A DNA stretch of 6,715 nucleotides from contig JAIJUV010000138.1 of the NCBI GenBank assembly GCA_022732315.1, positions 1-6,715 on the forward strand. Reading direction: 5' to 3'. Made by a program: the position numbers and the translations under genes. Within the stretch, counting starts at the first letter, position 1, and each line of letters starts with the position of its first letter. The notes beneath the pieces were generated by a model. That model was not told the origin of the DNA. It worked only from the letters and a program-made list of their open reading frames with translations, and made no database searches. Source of the DNA: Prevotella sp. (GTDB lineage Bacteria; Bacteroidota; Bacteroidia; Bacteroidales; Bacteroidaceae). Positions 1 through 5,278 of the stretch are shown here, piece by piece.

Positions 1-195
1 GAGTCGAAAGATGGAATGTATCGGGAATATACCCTCACCGTTCGCCCCAGCCGTGATTTTCTTCAGGAACTGTTGTGGCATGGCAGAAATATCATCGTGC
101 TGAAACCCGAGAGTCTGAGGCAGGAGATGATTGGTATCTTAAAGGATATGACGAAGAGTTATGAGACGAGCGAATGCCTGAATGGGGAGGAATAA
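1..195 (+). CDS. WYL-domain transcriptional regulator, C-terminal end (5' end outside window)
   Basis: The frame is open from base 1 and stops at TAA 193-195, giving the last 64 residues of a protein that begins outside the window. The visible part has the form of the C-terminal WCX extension of WYL-domain regulators: a beta strand (YTLTVRPSRDF), then LLWHGRNIIVLKPESLRQEM, then a helix ending in KSYE. The pattern 'hydrophobic-LL-x-x-G-x-x-hydrophobic-x-V-L-x-P-E-S-L-R' is what I know from this family. WYL proteins usually pair an N-terminal helix-turn-helix with a ligand-sensing WYL domain and act as transcription factors, but neither the DNA-binding part nor the WYL core is visible. The gene is convergent with the FMN-binding gene downstream and shares a two-way terminator with it. 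Family assignment rests on this short tail only. Confidence 0.72.
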   Translation, partial: ESKDGMYREYTLTVRPSRDFLQELLWHGRNIIVLKPESLRQEMIGILKDMTKSYETSECLNGEE

Positions 196-254
196 GGGCT
201 TTATGTTTCTCTCCAGGAAAAAGGGAAATTCAAGGGGCTAAGCTATATTGCTAA

Positions 255-300
255 AAATCCCGGCAAGAGAATAGCTGCATGCTATCTCCTGCCGGGATTT
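255..300. terminator. Bidirectional intrinsic terminator between convergent genes
   Basis: An almost perfect long hairpin is visible: the left arm AAATCCCGGCAAGAGAATAG pairs with the right arm CTATCTCCTGCCGGGATTT, with one G-U-type mismatch and one bulge. The outer AAATCCCGGCA/TGCCGGGATTT part is exact. On the plus strand it is followed by ATTATTTTA. On the minus strand the stem is followed by a run of five T. It can therefore end both the WYL regulator transcript and the small FMN-binding protein transcript. Confidence 0.88.
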
Positions 301-324
301 ATTATTTTATGAATCAATCTTTCC

Positions 325-735
325 CTACTTATGCTTCTGGTAATAAGCAATGCCACGCTTTACATTTTCCTTTACTGCTTTGCTGGAGAAGGTGGCACCC
401 GTAACGCCATCTACCTGGATAGTAGCAGCCTTGCTGGCTTTCATGCCATTCCATTTGTTGAGCAAACCCTGTTTTACTTTATTGAAGTAGTTGGGAGTCT
501 CCTTGTTGGCAAGCGGCTTGATTTCTACTATTTTTCCTTTCTTGATATAGATAGAAAGGGGCGTATTGCCACGAAATCCTTTTACGTCTTTACACAGCGT
601 GGTGGTATTGATGATGTAAGTTCCGTCAGCTTCCTTGGTCATTACCCCAGAGTGTGAGCTTTTGGTTGTTGCAATCATGCTGCTAACCATTCCTAAACTT
701 AATATTGCTGCTAAAATCAATGTTCTTTTCTTCAT
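325..735 (-). CDS. Secreted single-domain FMN-binding protein
   Basis: This is a 136-residue protein with a signal peptide (MKKR, then a hydrophobic stretch at about 5-22) followed by one FMN_bind domain at about 36-130. The key motif is DGVTGATFSSKA (D109 to A120). In NqrC/RnfG-type domains the last Thr of the S/T-G-A-T motif (here T115) carries FMN through a phosphoester bond made by ApbE; that modification is inferred from the motif. The domain aligns along its length with residues about 59-155 of the membrane protein at 920-2026, with roughly 40% identity by eye, including shared NTT, PL, LAN, KWNG and GATFSSKA blocks. A role as a periplasmic or surface one-flavin electron carrier is inferred. 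It lies downstream of that membrane protein on the same strand, but a 184-base gap and its own promoter suggest separate transcription. No apbE gene is in the window. The start ATG directly precedes the signal peptide. Confidence 0.88.
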   Translation of the reverse strand: MKKRTLILAAILSLGMVSSMIATTKSSHSGVMTKEADGTYIINTTTLCKDVKGFRGNTPLSIYIKKGKIVEIKPLANKETPNYFNKVKQGLLNKWNGMKASKAATIQVDGVTGATFSSKAVKENVKRGIAYYQKHK

Positions 736-769
736 AATTGTATTTATTGTATCCTATAATAATATGGCA

Positions 770-801
770 CAAAATTACAAAATTATTCTGTAATAAGCAA
801 A
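770..801 (-). promoter_or_regulatory. Bacteroidetes-type promoter for the small FMN-binding protein
   Basis: Read on the minus strand, a TTTG (-33 box, 801-798) is followed after 20 bases by TAATTTTG (-7 box, 777-770). This matches the Bacteroidetes consensus TTTG-N19/20-TAnnTTTG. A second TAATTTTG copy sits immediately upstream at 785-778. Transcription would begin around 763, leaving a leader of about 28 bases before the ATG at 735. This is the best-formed promoter in the window. Confidence 0.6.
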
Positions 802-835
802 GCGGCATTTGAAAATCATCATTTTTAGGTATGCG

Positions 836-913
836 CTAATTTGGTATTCCGTAGGTAATCTTCTTGGTATCCCATTTATCTTTTGACTGCTCCGGCTCGT
901 CAGGATAACCGAT
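836..913 (-). pseudogene. C-terminal remnant of a nitroreductase-family gene
   Basis: On the minus strand 25 codons ending in TAG (838-836) encode a hydrophilic peptide that begins IGYPDEPEQSKDKWDTKK and ends ITYGIPN. Nitroreductase-family flavoproteins commonly end with a segment of the type IGYP-x-E-x-x-x-x-K-D-K-W/Y-x-x-x-K-I-x-Y, so I read this as the last codons of such a gene. There is no start codon in the segment, and two stops (TAA AAA TAA) separate it from the upstream Fe-S gene, with which it happens to be in frame. The stretch is GC-richer than the AT-rich spacer at 739-835 and uses normal codons. It appears to be what is left after a deletion removed the rest of the gene. The family match is from memory of conserved endings, not from a search. 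Confidence 0.5.
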
Positions 914-919
914 TTATTT

Positions 920-2026
920 TTATTTCTTTTTCTTTAAAATAGAATATTGACTGTATTTCAAGAGCGAACCCGTAGGACAGACAAAGCGACAGTATGGTCG
1001 CATAATTACCGTAGAGAGTGCCACGAAGGTTATGGCGATGGCTATGACCACCCATGATGCCGACTGGAATACAAAGGCAGAGAAGGGTTCATAATCAATC
1101 CAGTCGAACCATATACCCGTCCACAAACACAGCATGAGTATGGCCCACAGAATCTGGCGGAGCCAATCTATGCGCTTGGCTGTCGTTGGTTTCATTCTGA
1201 TTTTATATCCTACGCATTTCCCTGCAAGTTCCTGCAAAGAACCGAAGGGACACACATGCGTACAATAGTATGATTTCTTGCCGAAGAGTGGATATACGAA
1301 TGCCGTGATTAGCATGATGACCGGCACTATCAATACCACTACGTTCATGCCATTTGACATATAGCTGATGATTGATGTATAGTTCAGAAAAGAACCGCAC
1401 CAGAATCCAAGCACTATGACATTCAGAATTTGCTGAGCTATCCTATATCGTCTGTTCTTAATGAAAAGCGGTACGATGGCTGCCATGAGCACAACAATCA
1501 GTCCGGCTATAGCCTTTGCAGAGAAATCAAACTCTGACCATATTGAAGTCTTTACAGGATTCTTGGCTGCATATTGAAGTCCTCGCTGCACGTTTCCGAT
1601 GATTGCCTTCGAAGAGAACGTCGCACCAGAAACGGCATCCACCTTCATCTTCTGAGCGTCTTCTATCGTCTTGCCGTTCCATTTTGTCAGAAGGGCAGAA
1701 GCCTCAGTAAAGAAATCGGGAGACTCTGAGTTGGCAAGTGCTCTGATACTCTTTACCCTGCCATCCTGCAAGGTAATCTCCAATGGCACGATGCCTCCGT
1801 AGCCTACAATGTCTTTTCCAAGTTCTGTAGTATTCAATTGCACGGAACCATCTTCAAGTACAGCCATTGGCTCTGTCTTTGGCGAGACCGTCTGTTGCTG
1901 ATTCACATAGCGTCCTGCCACCTTGCCATCTCTACGGATACTGACGACCACTACCATCAGCACACATATCAGCAAACAAAGCAGTTGTTGTAGTTTTCCT
2001 GAATAATTACTCATCATTTTTTTCAT
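920..2026 (-). CDS. FMN-binding / 4Fe-4S membrane protein (NosR/NapH-like electron-transfer protein)
   Basis: This 368-residue membrane redox protein has an N-terminal membrane helix (about 12-30), then an extracytoplasmic FMN_bind domain (about 58-155) with DAVSGATFSSKA. T136 is the predicted covalent FMN site. Five further helices follow at about 172-190, 198-217, 227-247, 288-306 and 323-342. Two CxxxCP motifs, CTHVCP (C255, C259) and CRFVCP (C346, C350), are the iron-sulfur ligand pattern of NosR/NapH/CcoG-type proteins. Positive residues (KNRRYR, KK, the final KKKK) place both Cys motifs on the cytoplasmic side and the flavin outside. This supports electron transfer from a cytoplasmic Fe-S donor to an extracytoplasmic flavin; donor and acceptor are unknown. 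It is shorter than NosR and lacks the C-terminal ferredoxin domain with CxxCxxCxxxCP. The start at 2026 is chosen because MKKMMSNYSGK directly precedes the first helix; the second ATG pair (codons 4 and 5) is possible. Confidence 0.88.
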   Translation of the reverse strand: MKKMMSNYSGKLQQLLCLLICVLMVVVVSIRRDGKVAGRYVNQQQTVSPKTEPMAVLEDGSVQLNTTELGKDIVGYGGIVPLEITLQDGRVKSIRALANSESPDFFTEASALLTKWNGKTIEDAQKMKVDAVSGATFSSKAIIGNVQRGLQYAAKNPVKTSIWSEFDFSAKAIAGLIVVLMAAIVPLFIKNRRYRIAQQILNVIVLGFWCGSFLNYTSIISYMSNGMNVVVLIVPVIMLITAFVYPLFGKKSYYCTHVCPFGSLQELAGKCVGYKIRMKPTTAKRIDWLRQILWAILMLCLWTGIWFDWIDYEPFSAFVFQSASWVVIAIAITFVALSTVIMRPYCRFVCPTGSLLKYSQYSILKKKK

Positions 2027-2161
2027 CGGATTATCTCTTGTTATTCTTATTATTAATTTATATACACAAAAAGTATGATACTAAAATGGAGTTAATTCGA
2101 CACGAAGAGAGTCATGGTTTCTACCAAAACCATCATTTGGACTTCTAAAATTCGAGATGGT

Positions 2162-2189
2162 TTATTGTATTAACGGTATTTAACAATAA
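2162..2189. repeat. Inverted repeat just downstream of the putative promoter
   Basis: TTATTGT (2162-2168) and ACAATAA (2183-2189) form an exact 7-base inverted repeat around a 14-base centre. It lies where the early transcribed region of the membrane redox gene would be if the 2214-2207 box is used, so it could be an operator. It is AT-rich and may occur by chance. Confidence 0.3.
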
Positions 2190-2206
2190 AAAATGACATT
2201 GTTTTG

Positions 2207-2214
2207 CAAAAGTA
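2207..2214 (-). promoter_or_regulatory. Putative -7 box for the FMN/Fe-S membrane protein
   Basis: TACTTTTG followed by CAAAA on the minus strand fits the Bacteroidetes -7 box TAnnTTTG. It would start a transcript near 2200 with a leader of about 175 bases to the ATG at 2026. No TTTG is seen 19-20 bases upstream, so support is partial. The box at 2393-2386 is an alternative start farther upstream. Confidence 0.35.
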
Positions 2215-2420
2215 ATAAAAAACTGGAGCCCACATAGGATGAAGGGTGAAAATGTGGATTGCTTTTTCTGTTAAAGAAGGAAATTACGCAGAGTAACCGG
2301 CAGCTTAAACTGATGATAGCAGTATCTGTAGTACTTTTAGTATTCCTAAAGAATGGAGCCATCTGTAAAAGAGATGAATTTGAAACAAAGGTAAAGCAAA
2401 TCGGAATGAGATGATATTCG

Positions 2421-2445
2421 GTATAAGTTTAGTGCAAACTTATAC
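2421..2445. repeat. Perfect 10-base inverted repeat with 5-base loop
   Basis: GTATAAGTTT (2421-2430) and AAACTTATAC (2436-2445) are exact reverse complements separated by AGTGC. There is no T-run after either arm, so it is not a typical terminator. It lies about 13 bases beyond the GH3 terminator in the direction of GH3 transcription, and its minus strand contains TAAGTTTG, a TAnnTTTG match. It could be an operator or an RNA hairpin; its function cannot be decided from the sequence. Confidence 0.6.
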
Positions 2446-2458
2446 TGGGTACAAAAAT

Positions 2459-2503
2459 AAAAGGTTCCTTGATGGAGTTTGATAATCTCCAAAGGAACCT
2501 TTT
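2459..2503 (-). terminator. Intrinsic terminator of the GH3 gene (two-way)
   Basis: AAAAGGTTCCTT (2459-2470) pairs exactly with AAGGAACCTTTT (2492-2503), and an inner GGAG/CTCC pair extends the stem. On the minus strand the stem runs into TTTTATTTTTG, directly after the GH3 stop at 2510. On the plus strand seven T follow, so it could also stop transcripts from the other side. Confidence 0.9.
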
Positions 2504-2509
2504 TTTGTT

Positions 2510-4771
2510 TTATTTCAGTTCAAACGCCTTTTTGAGTTTCAGCTGATCGGAAGCATTTCCGACGAGCGCCTCAAACTTGCCTGCTTCAGCCTTCCAAGAT
2601 GCAGCAGTTTCATCATAGAAGCTGAGTGCCTGCTTATTGATGGTGATGTTTACATCCTTGCTCTCTCCCGGCTGCAGGTAAACCTTCTGGAATCCCTTCA
2701 GCTCCTTGTAAGGGCGATCGACAGAAGCCTTTACATCATGGATATAGAGCTGGATGGTTTCTGCACCGGCACGTTTGCCAGTGTTCTTTACATTCACGGT
2801 AAAGGTGATAGAGTCATTCTGATTCATCAGATTCTTGTCACAGCGGAGATTAGAGATGGCAAACTGGGTGTAGCTCAATCCATGTCCAAAGGCGAATGCT
2901 GGCTTGATGTTTTTCTTATCAGTCCAACGATAACCTACGTAGATGCCTTCCTTATACTCCTCATCAATGATGTTGCCCTCAGTCTTGGCTCCACCTTCCT
3001 TGCGCCAGGTGCCCGGATAGGTGTTTAATGCGTGGGCACCCACTTCCTGCAATGAGTTTACCCATGTGAATGGTAATTTGCCGCTAGGATTCTTGTCGCC
3101 GGTGAGGATAGAAGCCAGAGCTTCACCGCTTTCGCTACCGATATACCATCCCTGTACGATACCTGCTACCTTCTCTTTCCAAGGCATAGCCACTGCATTA
3201 CCCGAGATATTCACATAGATGAAGTTCTTATTGGCTTTAGCCAATGCCTCTATGAGCTTGTCTTGAGCGTATGGCAATTCAAGCTGTTTGCGGTCGTGAC
3301 CTTCGCAATCCTGATAATCGCTCTTGTTCAAGCCGCCAAACATCACCACGTAATCAGCATGCTTGGCCTTTTCTACGGCTTCGGCTATCAGCTCAGTCTC
3401 GCTGCGTTTGTCCTCCAGATTCTGTCCGGTAGTTACGCCATTGTAATTTCCGCTAACATCACCTACATAACCTCTGGCAAACTCCACTTCCACATTATCT
3501 TTTTCCAGTCGTGATTTTAATCCATCGAGTGGCGAAATCTCCCGCTGTACCTTGAGAGAAGAGCTGCCTCCACCCACGGTCATCATCTTCACGGCATTTT
3601 CTCCTACTACCAAAACACGTTGTGCCTTCTGGGTATTGATAGGAAGCACATGGTTCTTGTTCTGGAGTAGTACGATGCCTTCTTCGGCAATCTGTCTGGC
3701 TGCTGCATAGTGGCTTTCAGAACAGAGGAAACCGTGAGGACGGTTCGGATTCATGGTGGTGCGATAGAAGAGGCGTAATACGCGGCGCACCTTTTCATCC
3801 AATTCCTTGGTGGTGTATTTACCTTCCTGGATACCTTTTATATATGGTACGGCAAGGTAGTAATTATCGTAGGCATTGCTGGCACCCATAGTCAATCCAT
3901 TCGTCCATGTGCCGAACTCTATGTCGAGCCCGTTCTTCACGGCTTGGTCAGTATCGTGTGCGCCTCCCCAGTCGCTTACCACTACGCCGTCATATTTCCA
4001 GTCGCCCTTCAGAATCTTGTTCAGAGTCCACTGGTTGTGGCAGTTGTGTTCGTTCTTGTAGAGATTGTATGCACCCATGATTCCCCAAGTCTTTCCTTTC
4101 TCTACAGCAGCCTTGAAGGCTGGGAGATAGATTTCATGGAGGGCACGGTCGCTCACGATGACGTTTACCTGATGACGGTATTCCTCGTCGTTATTGAGGC
4201 AGTAATGTTTCACGCAGGCTGATACTCCCTTAGACTGTAATCCCTGGATATAAGGTACAACCATAATGCTTGCCAGGTAAGGATCTTCACCCATATATTC
4301 GAAGTTGCGGCCGTTAAGCGGAGTTCGGTTGATGTTCACGCCAGGTCCTAAGATCATATCTTTTCCTCGATACAAAGCTTCTTCGCCTAATGATTCTCCA
4401 TAGATTCTGCTCATCTGTGGGTTCCAGGATGCTGCCAGGCAGGTGAGGGCAGGGAAGGCAACGCAGGAGTCGTTGGTCTGACCAGCCTGCTCCCATTCGT
4501 CCCACAGTACATCAGGGCGAACACCATGAGGACCGTCATCTGTCCAGAAATCAGGAAATCCCAAACGGGGAACTCCTGCAGAAGAAAACTTACTCTGTGC
4601 ATGAATGATGCGAATCTTTTCTTGCAGCGTCATGCGGGTAATGGCATCGTCGATGCGTTGCTCTACTGGTTTGGTGTTGTCGAGGTAGACGGGCAACTTA
4701 CCAGTTTGTTGTGCGCTGGAGGTGGCTATAGCCGCCATCGACAGTGCGCAGGATAGAATGAAGTGTTTCAT
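2510..4771 (-). CDS. Secreted glycoside hydrolase family 3 beta-glycosidase (probable beta-glucosidase)
   Basis: This 753-residue GH3 enzyme hydrolyses terminal beta-linked sugars from oligosaccharides with retention. The signal peptide covers about residues 1-20, with cleavage likely after SSA before QQ. The N-terminal TIM-barrel-type domain (about 35-335) carries TDDGPHGVR (77-85), the KH pair (188-189) and the nucleophile D267 in VVVSDWGG. The second, alpha/beta sandwich domain (about 360-570) has GGGSSS (400-405) and E490 in DCEGHDR, which fits the usual acid/base position. The FGHGLSYTQF motif (628-637) precedes a C-terminal fibronectin type III-like domain (about 640-750). Length and domain order are complete for the three-domain class, with no PA14 insertion. 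Specificity for glucose over xylose is likely from the overall motifs but not proven. The ATG at 4771 is the only start that gives the full signal peptide. The gene ends 7 bases before its terminator hairpin and is divergent from the GH13 gene, so it appears to be monocistronic. Confidence 0.93.
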   Translation of the reverse strand: MKHFILSCALSMAAIATSSAQQTGKLPVYLDNTKPVEQRIDDAITRMTLQEKIRIIHAQSKFSSAGVPRLGFPDFWTDDGPHGVRPDVLWDEWEQAGQTNDSCVAFPALTCLAASWNPQMSRIYGESLGEEALYRGKDMILGPGVNINRTPLNGRNFEYMGEDPYLASIMVVPYIQGLQSKGVSACVKHYCLNNDEEYRHQVNVIVSDRALHEIYLPAFKAAVEKGKTWGIMGAYNLYKNEHNCHNQWTLNKILKGDWKYDGVVVSDWGGAHDTDQAVKNGLDIEFGTWTNGLTMGASNAYDNYYLAVPYIKGIQEGKYTTKELDEKVRRVLRLFYRTTMNPNRPHGFLCSESHYAAARQIAEEGIVLLQNKNHVLPINTQKAQRVLVVGENAVKMMTVGGGSSSLKVQREISPLDGLKSRLEKDNVEVEFARGYVGDVSGNYNGVTTGQNLEDKRSETELIAEAVEKAKHADYVVMFGGLNKSDYQDCEGHDRKQLELPYAQDKLIEALAKANKNFIYVNISGNAVAMPWKEKVAGIVQGWYIGSESGEALASILTGDKNPSGKLPFTWVNSLQEVGAHALNTYPGTWRKEGGAKTEGNIIDEEYKEGIYVGYRWTDKKNIKPAFAFGHGLSYTQFAISNLRCDKNLMNQNDSITFTVNVKNTGKRAGAETIQLYIHDVKASVDRPYKELKGFQKVYLQPGESKDVNITINKQALSFYDETAASWKAEAGKFEALVGNASDQLKLKKAFELK

Positions 4772-4845
4772 GTTTCTTGTGAATATTATTTCTTATGAAT
4801 ATTAAATTGTTAGTTATGAAAATGCGTATCTGTCATTTTCGGATG

Positions 4846-4853
4846 CAAAGTTA
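4846..4853 (-). promoter_or_regulatory. Putative -7 box for the GH3 gene
   Basis: TAACTTTG followed by CATCC on the minus strand matches the Bacteroidetes -7 box TAnnTTTG. Transcription would start near 4840, giving a leader of roughly 65-70 bases before the ATG at 4771. A clear TTTG at 19-20 bases upstream is missing. Confidence 0.45.
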
Positions 4854-4995
4854 CTAAATAATAAGGTATAAACCGAGTGCTTGCAAAGAAAAAGTGGAAA
4901 AATATTATTGGTGATTTTTATAAGTACCTGATAAAGAGTGCTGTATGTTTATTCCATCCACTTTCAATAGTATGGAAGATTATGGAAACCTGTTG

Positions 4996-5055
4996 TTAAT
5001 GAGGTTGTTATTGCGTTTTTTGTCGTTTTTGTTCCACTATTTTATTAATGAGGTT
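4996..5055. repeat. 11-base direct repeat in the divergent control region
   Basis: TTAATGAGGTT occurs exactly at 4996-5006 and again at 5045-5055, 49 bases apart. The second copy touches the -33 area of the putative promoter at 5078-5085. Two same-facing copies upstream of a sugar-enzyme gene would fit a binding site for an activator, but no regulator is identified. The rest of 4854-5077 is AT-rich and shows no gene. Confidence 0.45.
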
Positions 5056-5077
5056 AGGAAAACTCGAAAAAAACTAT

Positions 5078-5085
5078 TAAATTTG
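5078..5085 (+). promoter_or_regulatory. Putative -7 box upstream of the GH97-like remnant
   Basis: TAAATTTG followed by CAATCGC matches TAnnTTTG. Twenty bases upstream lies TTAG (5054-5057), one base off TTTG. Transcription from here would begin near 5092 and cross the GH97-like tail before reaching the GH13 gene, leaving a leader of about 190 bases. It may be the surviving promoter of the deleted gene. Confidence 0.38.
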
Positions 5086-5095
5086 CAATCGCAAA

Positions 5096-5221
5096 AATGC
5101 CAACTACAAGACAAATCCTCAGGCTTATGTCATCACCAAGAAGACTGTGACCAGCAAGTCTGTCTTGAAGTTGAACTCTGTTGCAGGTGGCGGATTTGCA
5201 ATTAGTATTTTTGCACAATAA
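5096..5221 (+). pseudogene. C-terminal remnant of a GH97 (SusB-type) alpha-glucosidase gene
   Basis: A frame open from 5081 and ending at TAA 5219-5221 encodes about 41 residues: NANYKTNPQAYVITKKTVTS, then a segment ending LKLNSVAGGGFAISIFAQ. This is the form of the last beta strands of Bacteroidetes GH97 alpha-glucosidases, which end in 'x-V-T-x-K-x-x-L-x-L-x-x-A-x-G-G-G-x-A-I-S'. There is no start codon, and an in-frame stop lies at 5078-5080. Codon use (AAG, ACC, GTC, GGC) is like the neighbouring genes and unlike the AT-rich DNA to its left, so it looks like real coding sequence cut off abruptly at about 5096. GH97 enzymes release glucose from alpha-linked oligosaccharides, which fits the GH13 gene beginning 57 bases downstream. 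Family identity comes from remembered conserved endings; another beta-sandwich-ended glycosidase is possible. Confidence 0.55.
5206..5213 (+). promoter_or_regulatory. Putative -7 box for the GH13 gene
   Basis: TATTTTTG followed by CAC matches TAnnTTTG and lies inside the last codons of the GH97-like remnant. TTG at 5181-5183 is 22 bases upstream, slightly farther than ideal for the -33 box. A start near 5220 would give a leader of about 55-60 bases. Confidence 0.38.
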
Positions 5222-5278
5222 AATGCAGAATTTTGAGTTATTATGAAAGAAAGTTTTCTTGAATTAATAATTATGCTC

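Larger units (their letters stand above)
2027..2458. other. Intergenic region with promoter-like boxes and inverted repeats, no convincing gene
   Basis: These 430 bases separate two minus-strand genes. They hold three minus-strand TAnnTTTG boxes (2442-2435 TAAGTTTG, 2393-2386 TACCTTTG, 2214-2207 TACTTTTG), none with a clear -33 TTTG at 19-20 bases. They also contain three inverted repeats (2114-2133, 2162-2189, 2421-2445). A 60-codon minus-strand frame (2362-2180) and a plus-strand frame without a start (about 2250-2414) overlap each other. Neither resembles a family I know. Confidence 0.5.

Noticed and set aside
1203..1400. 65-codon minus-strand frame within the FMN/Fe-S gene
   Set aside because: It is an out-of-frame shadow of the membrane protein, whose frame carries the CxxxCP and FMN motifs.
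2114..2133. Inverted repeat ATGGTTT/AAACCAT as a terminator or riboswitch part
   Set aside because: The stem is only 7 bases and AT-rich with no T-run, and I see no conserved riboswitch core (FMN, cobalamin or other) around it.
2180..2362. 60-codon minus-strand frame as a gene
   Set aside because: A promoter-like box precedes it, but the peptide has no recognisable motif, ends in low-complexity Leu and Asn codons, and overlaps other regulatory-looking sequence. Kept only as a low-interest finding.
2250..2414. Plus-strand frame with a hydrophobic stretch as a gene remnant
   Set aside because: No start codon, AT-rich codons (GTA, ATA, TTA, CTA) unlike the neighbouring genes, and no family ending I can recognise, so it is weaker than the two remnants reported.
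2738..4756. Several plus-strand and minus-strand frames of 60-96 codons inside the GH3 gene
   Set aside because: All are fully contained within the well-supported GH3 coding sequence and none has its own motifs.
4945..5205. 86-codon plus-strand frame beginning MFIPSTF
   Set aside because: Its second half overlaps the GH97-like tail in a different frame and is rich in Cys, Gln and Leu without any family pattern; the first half comes from AT-rich spacer. Treated as a chance frame.
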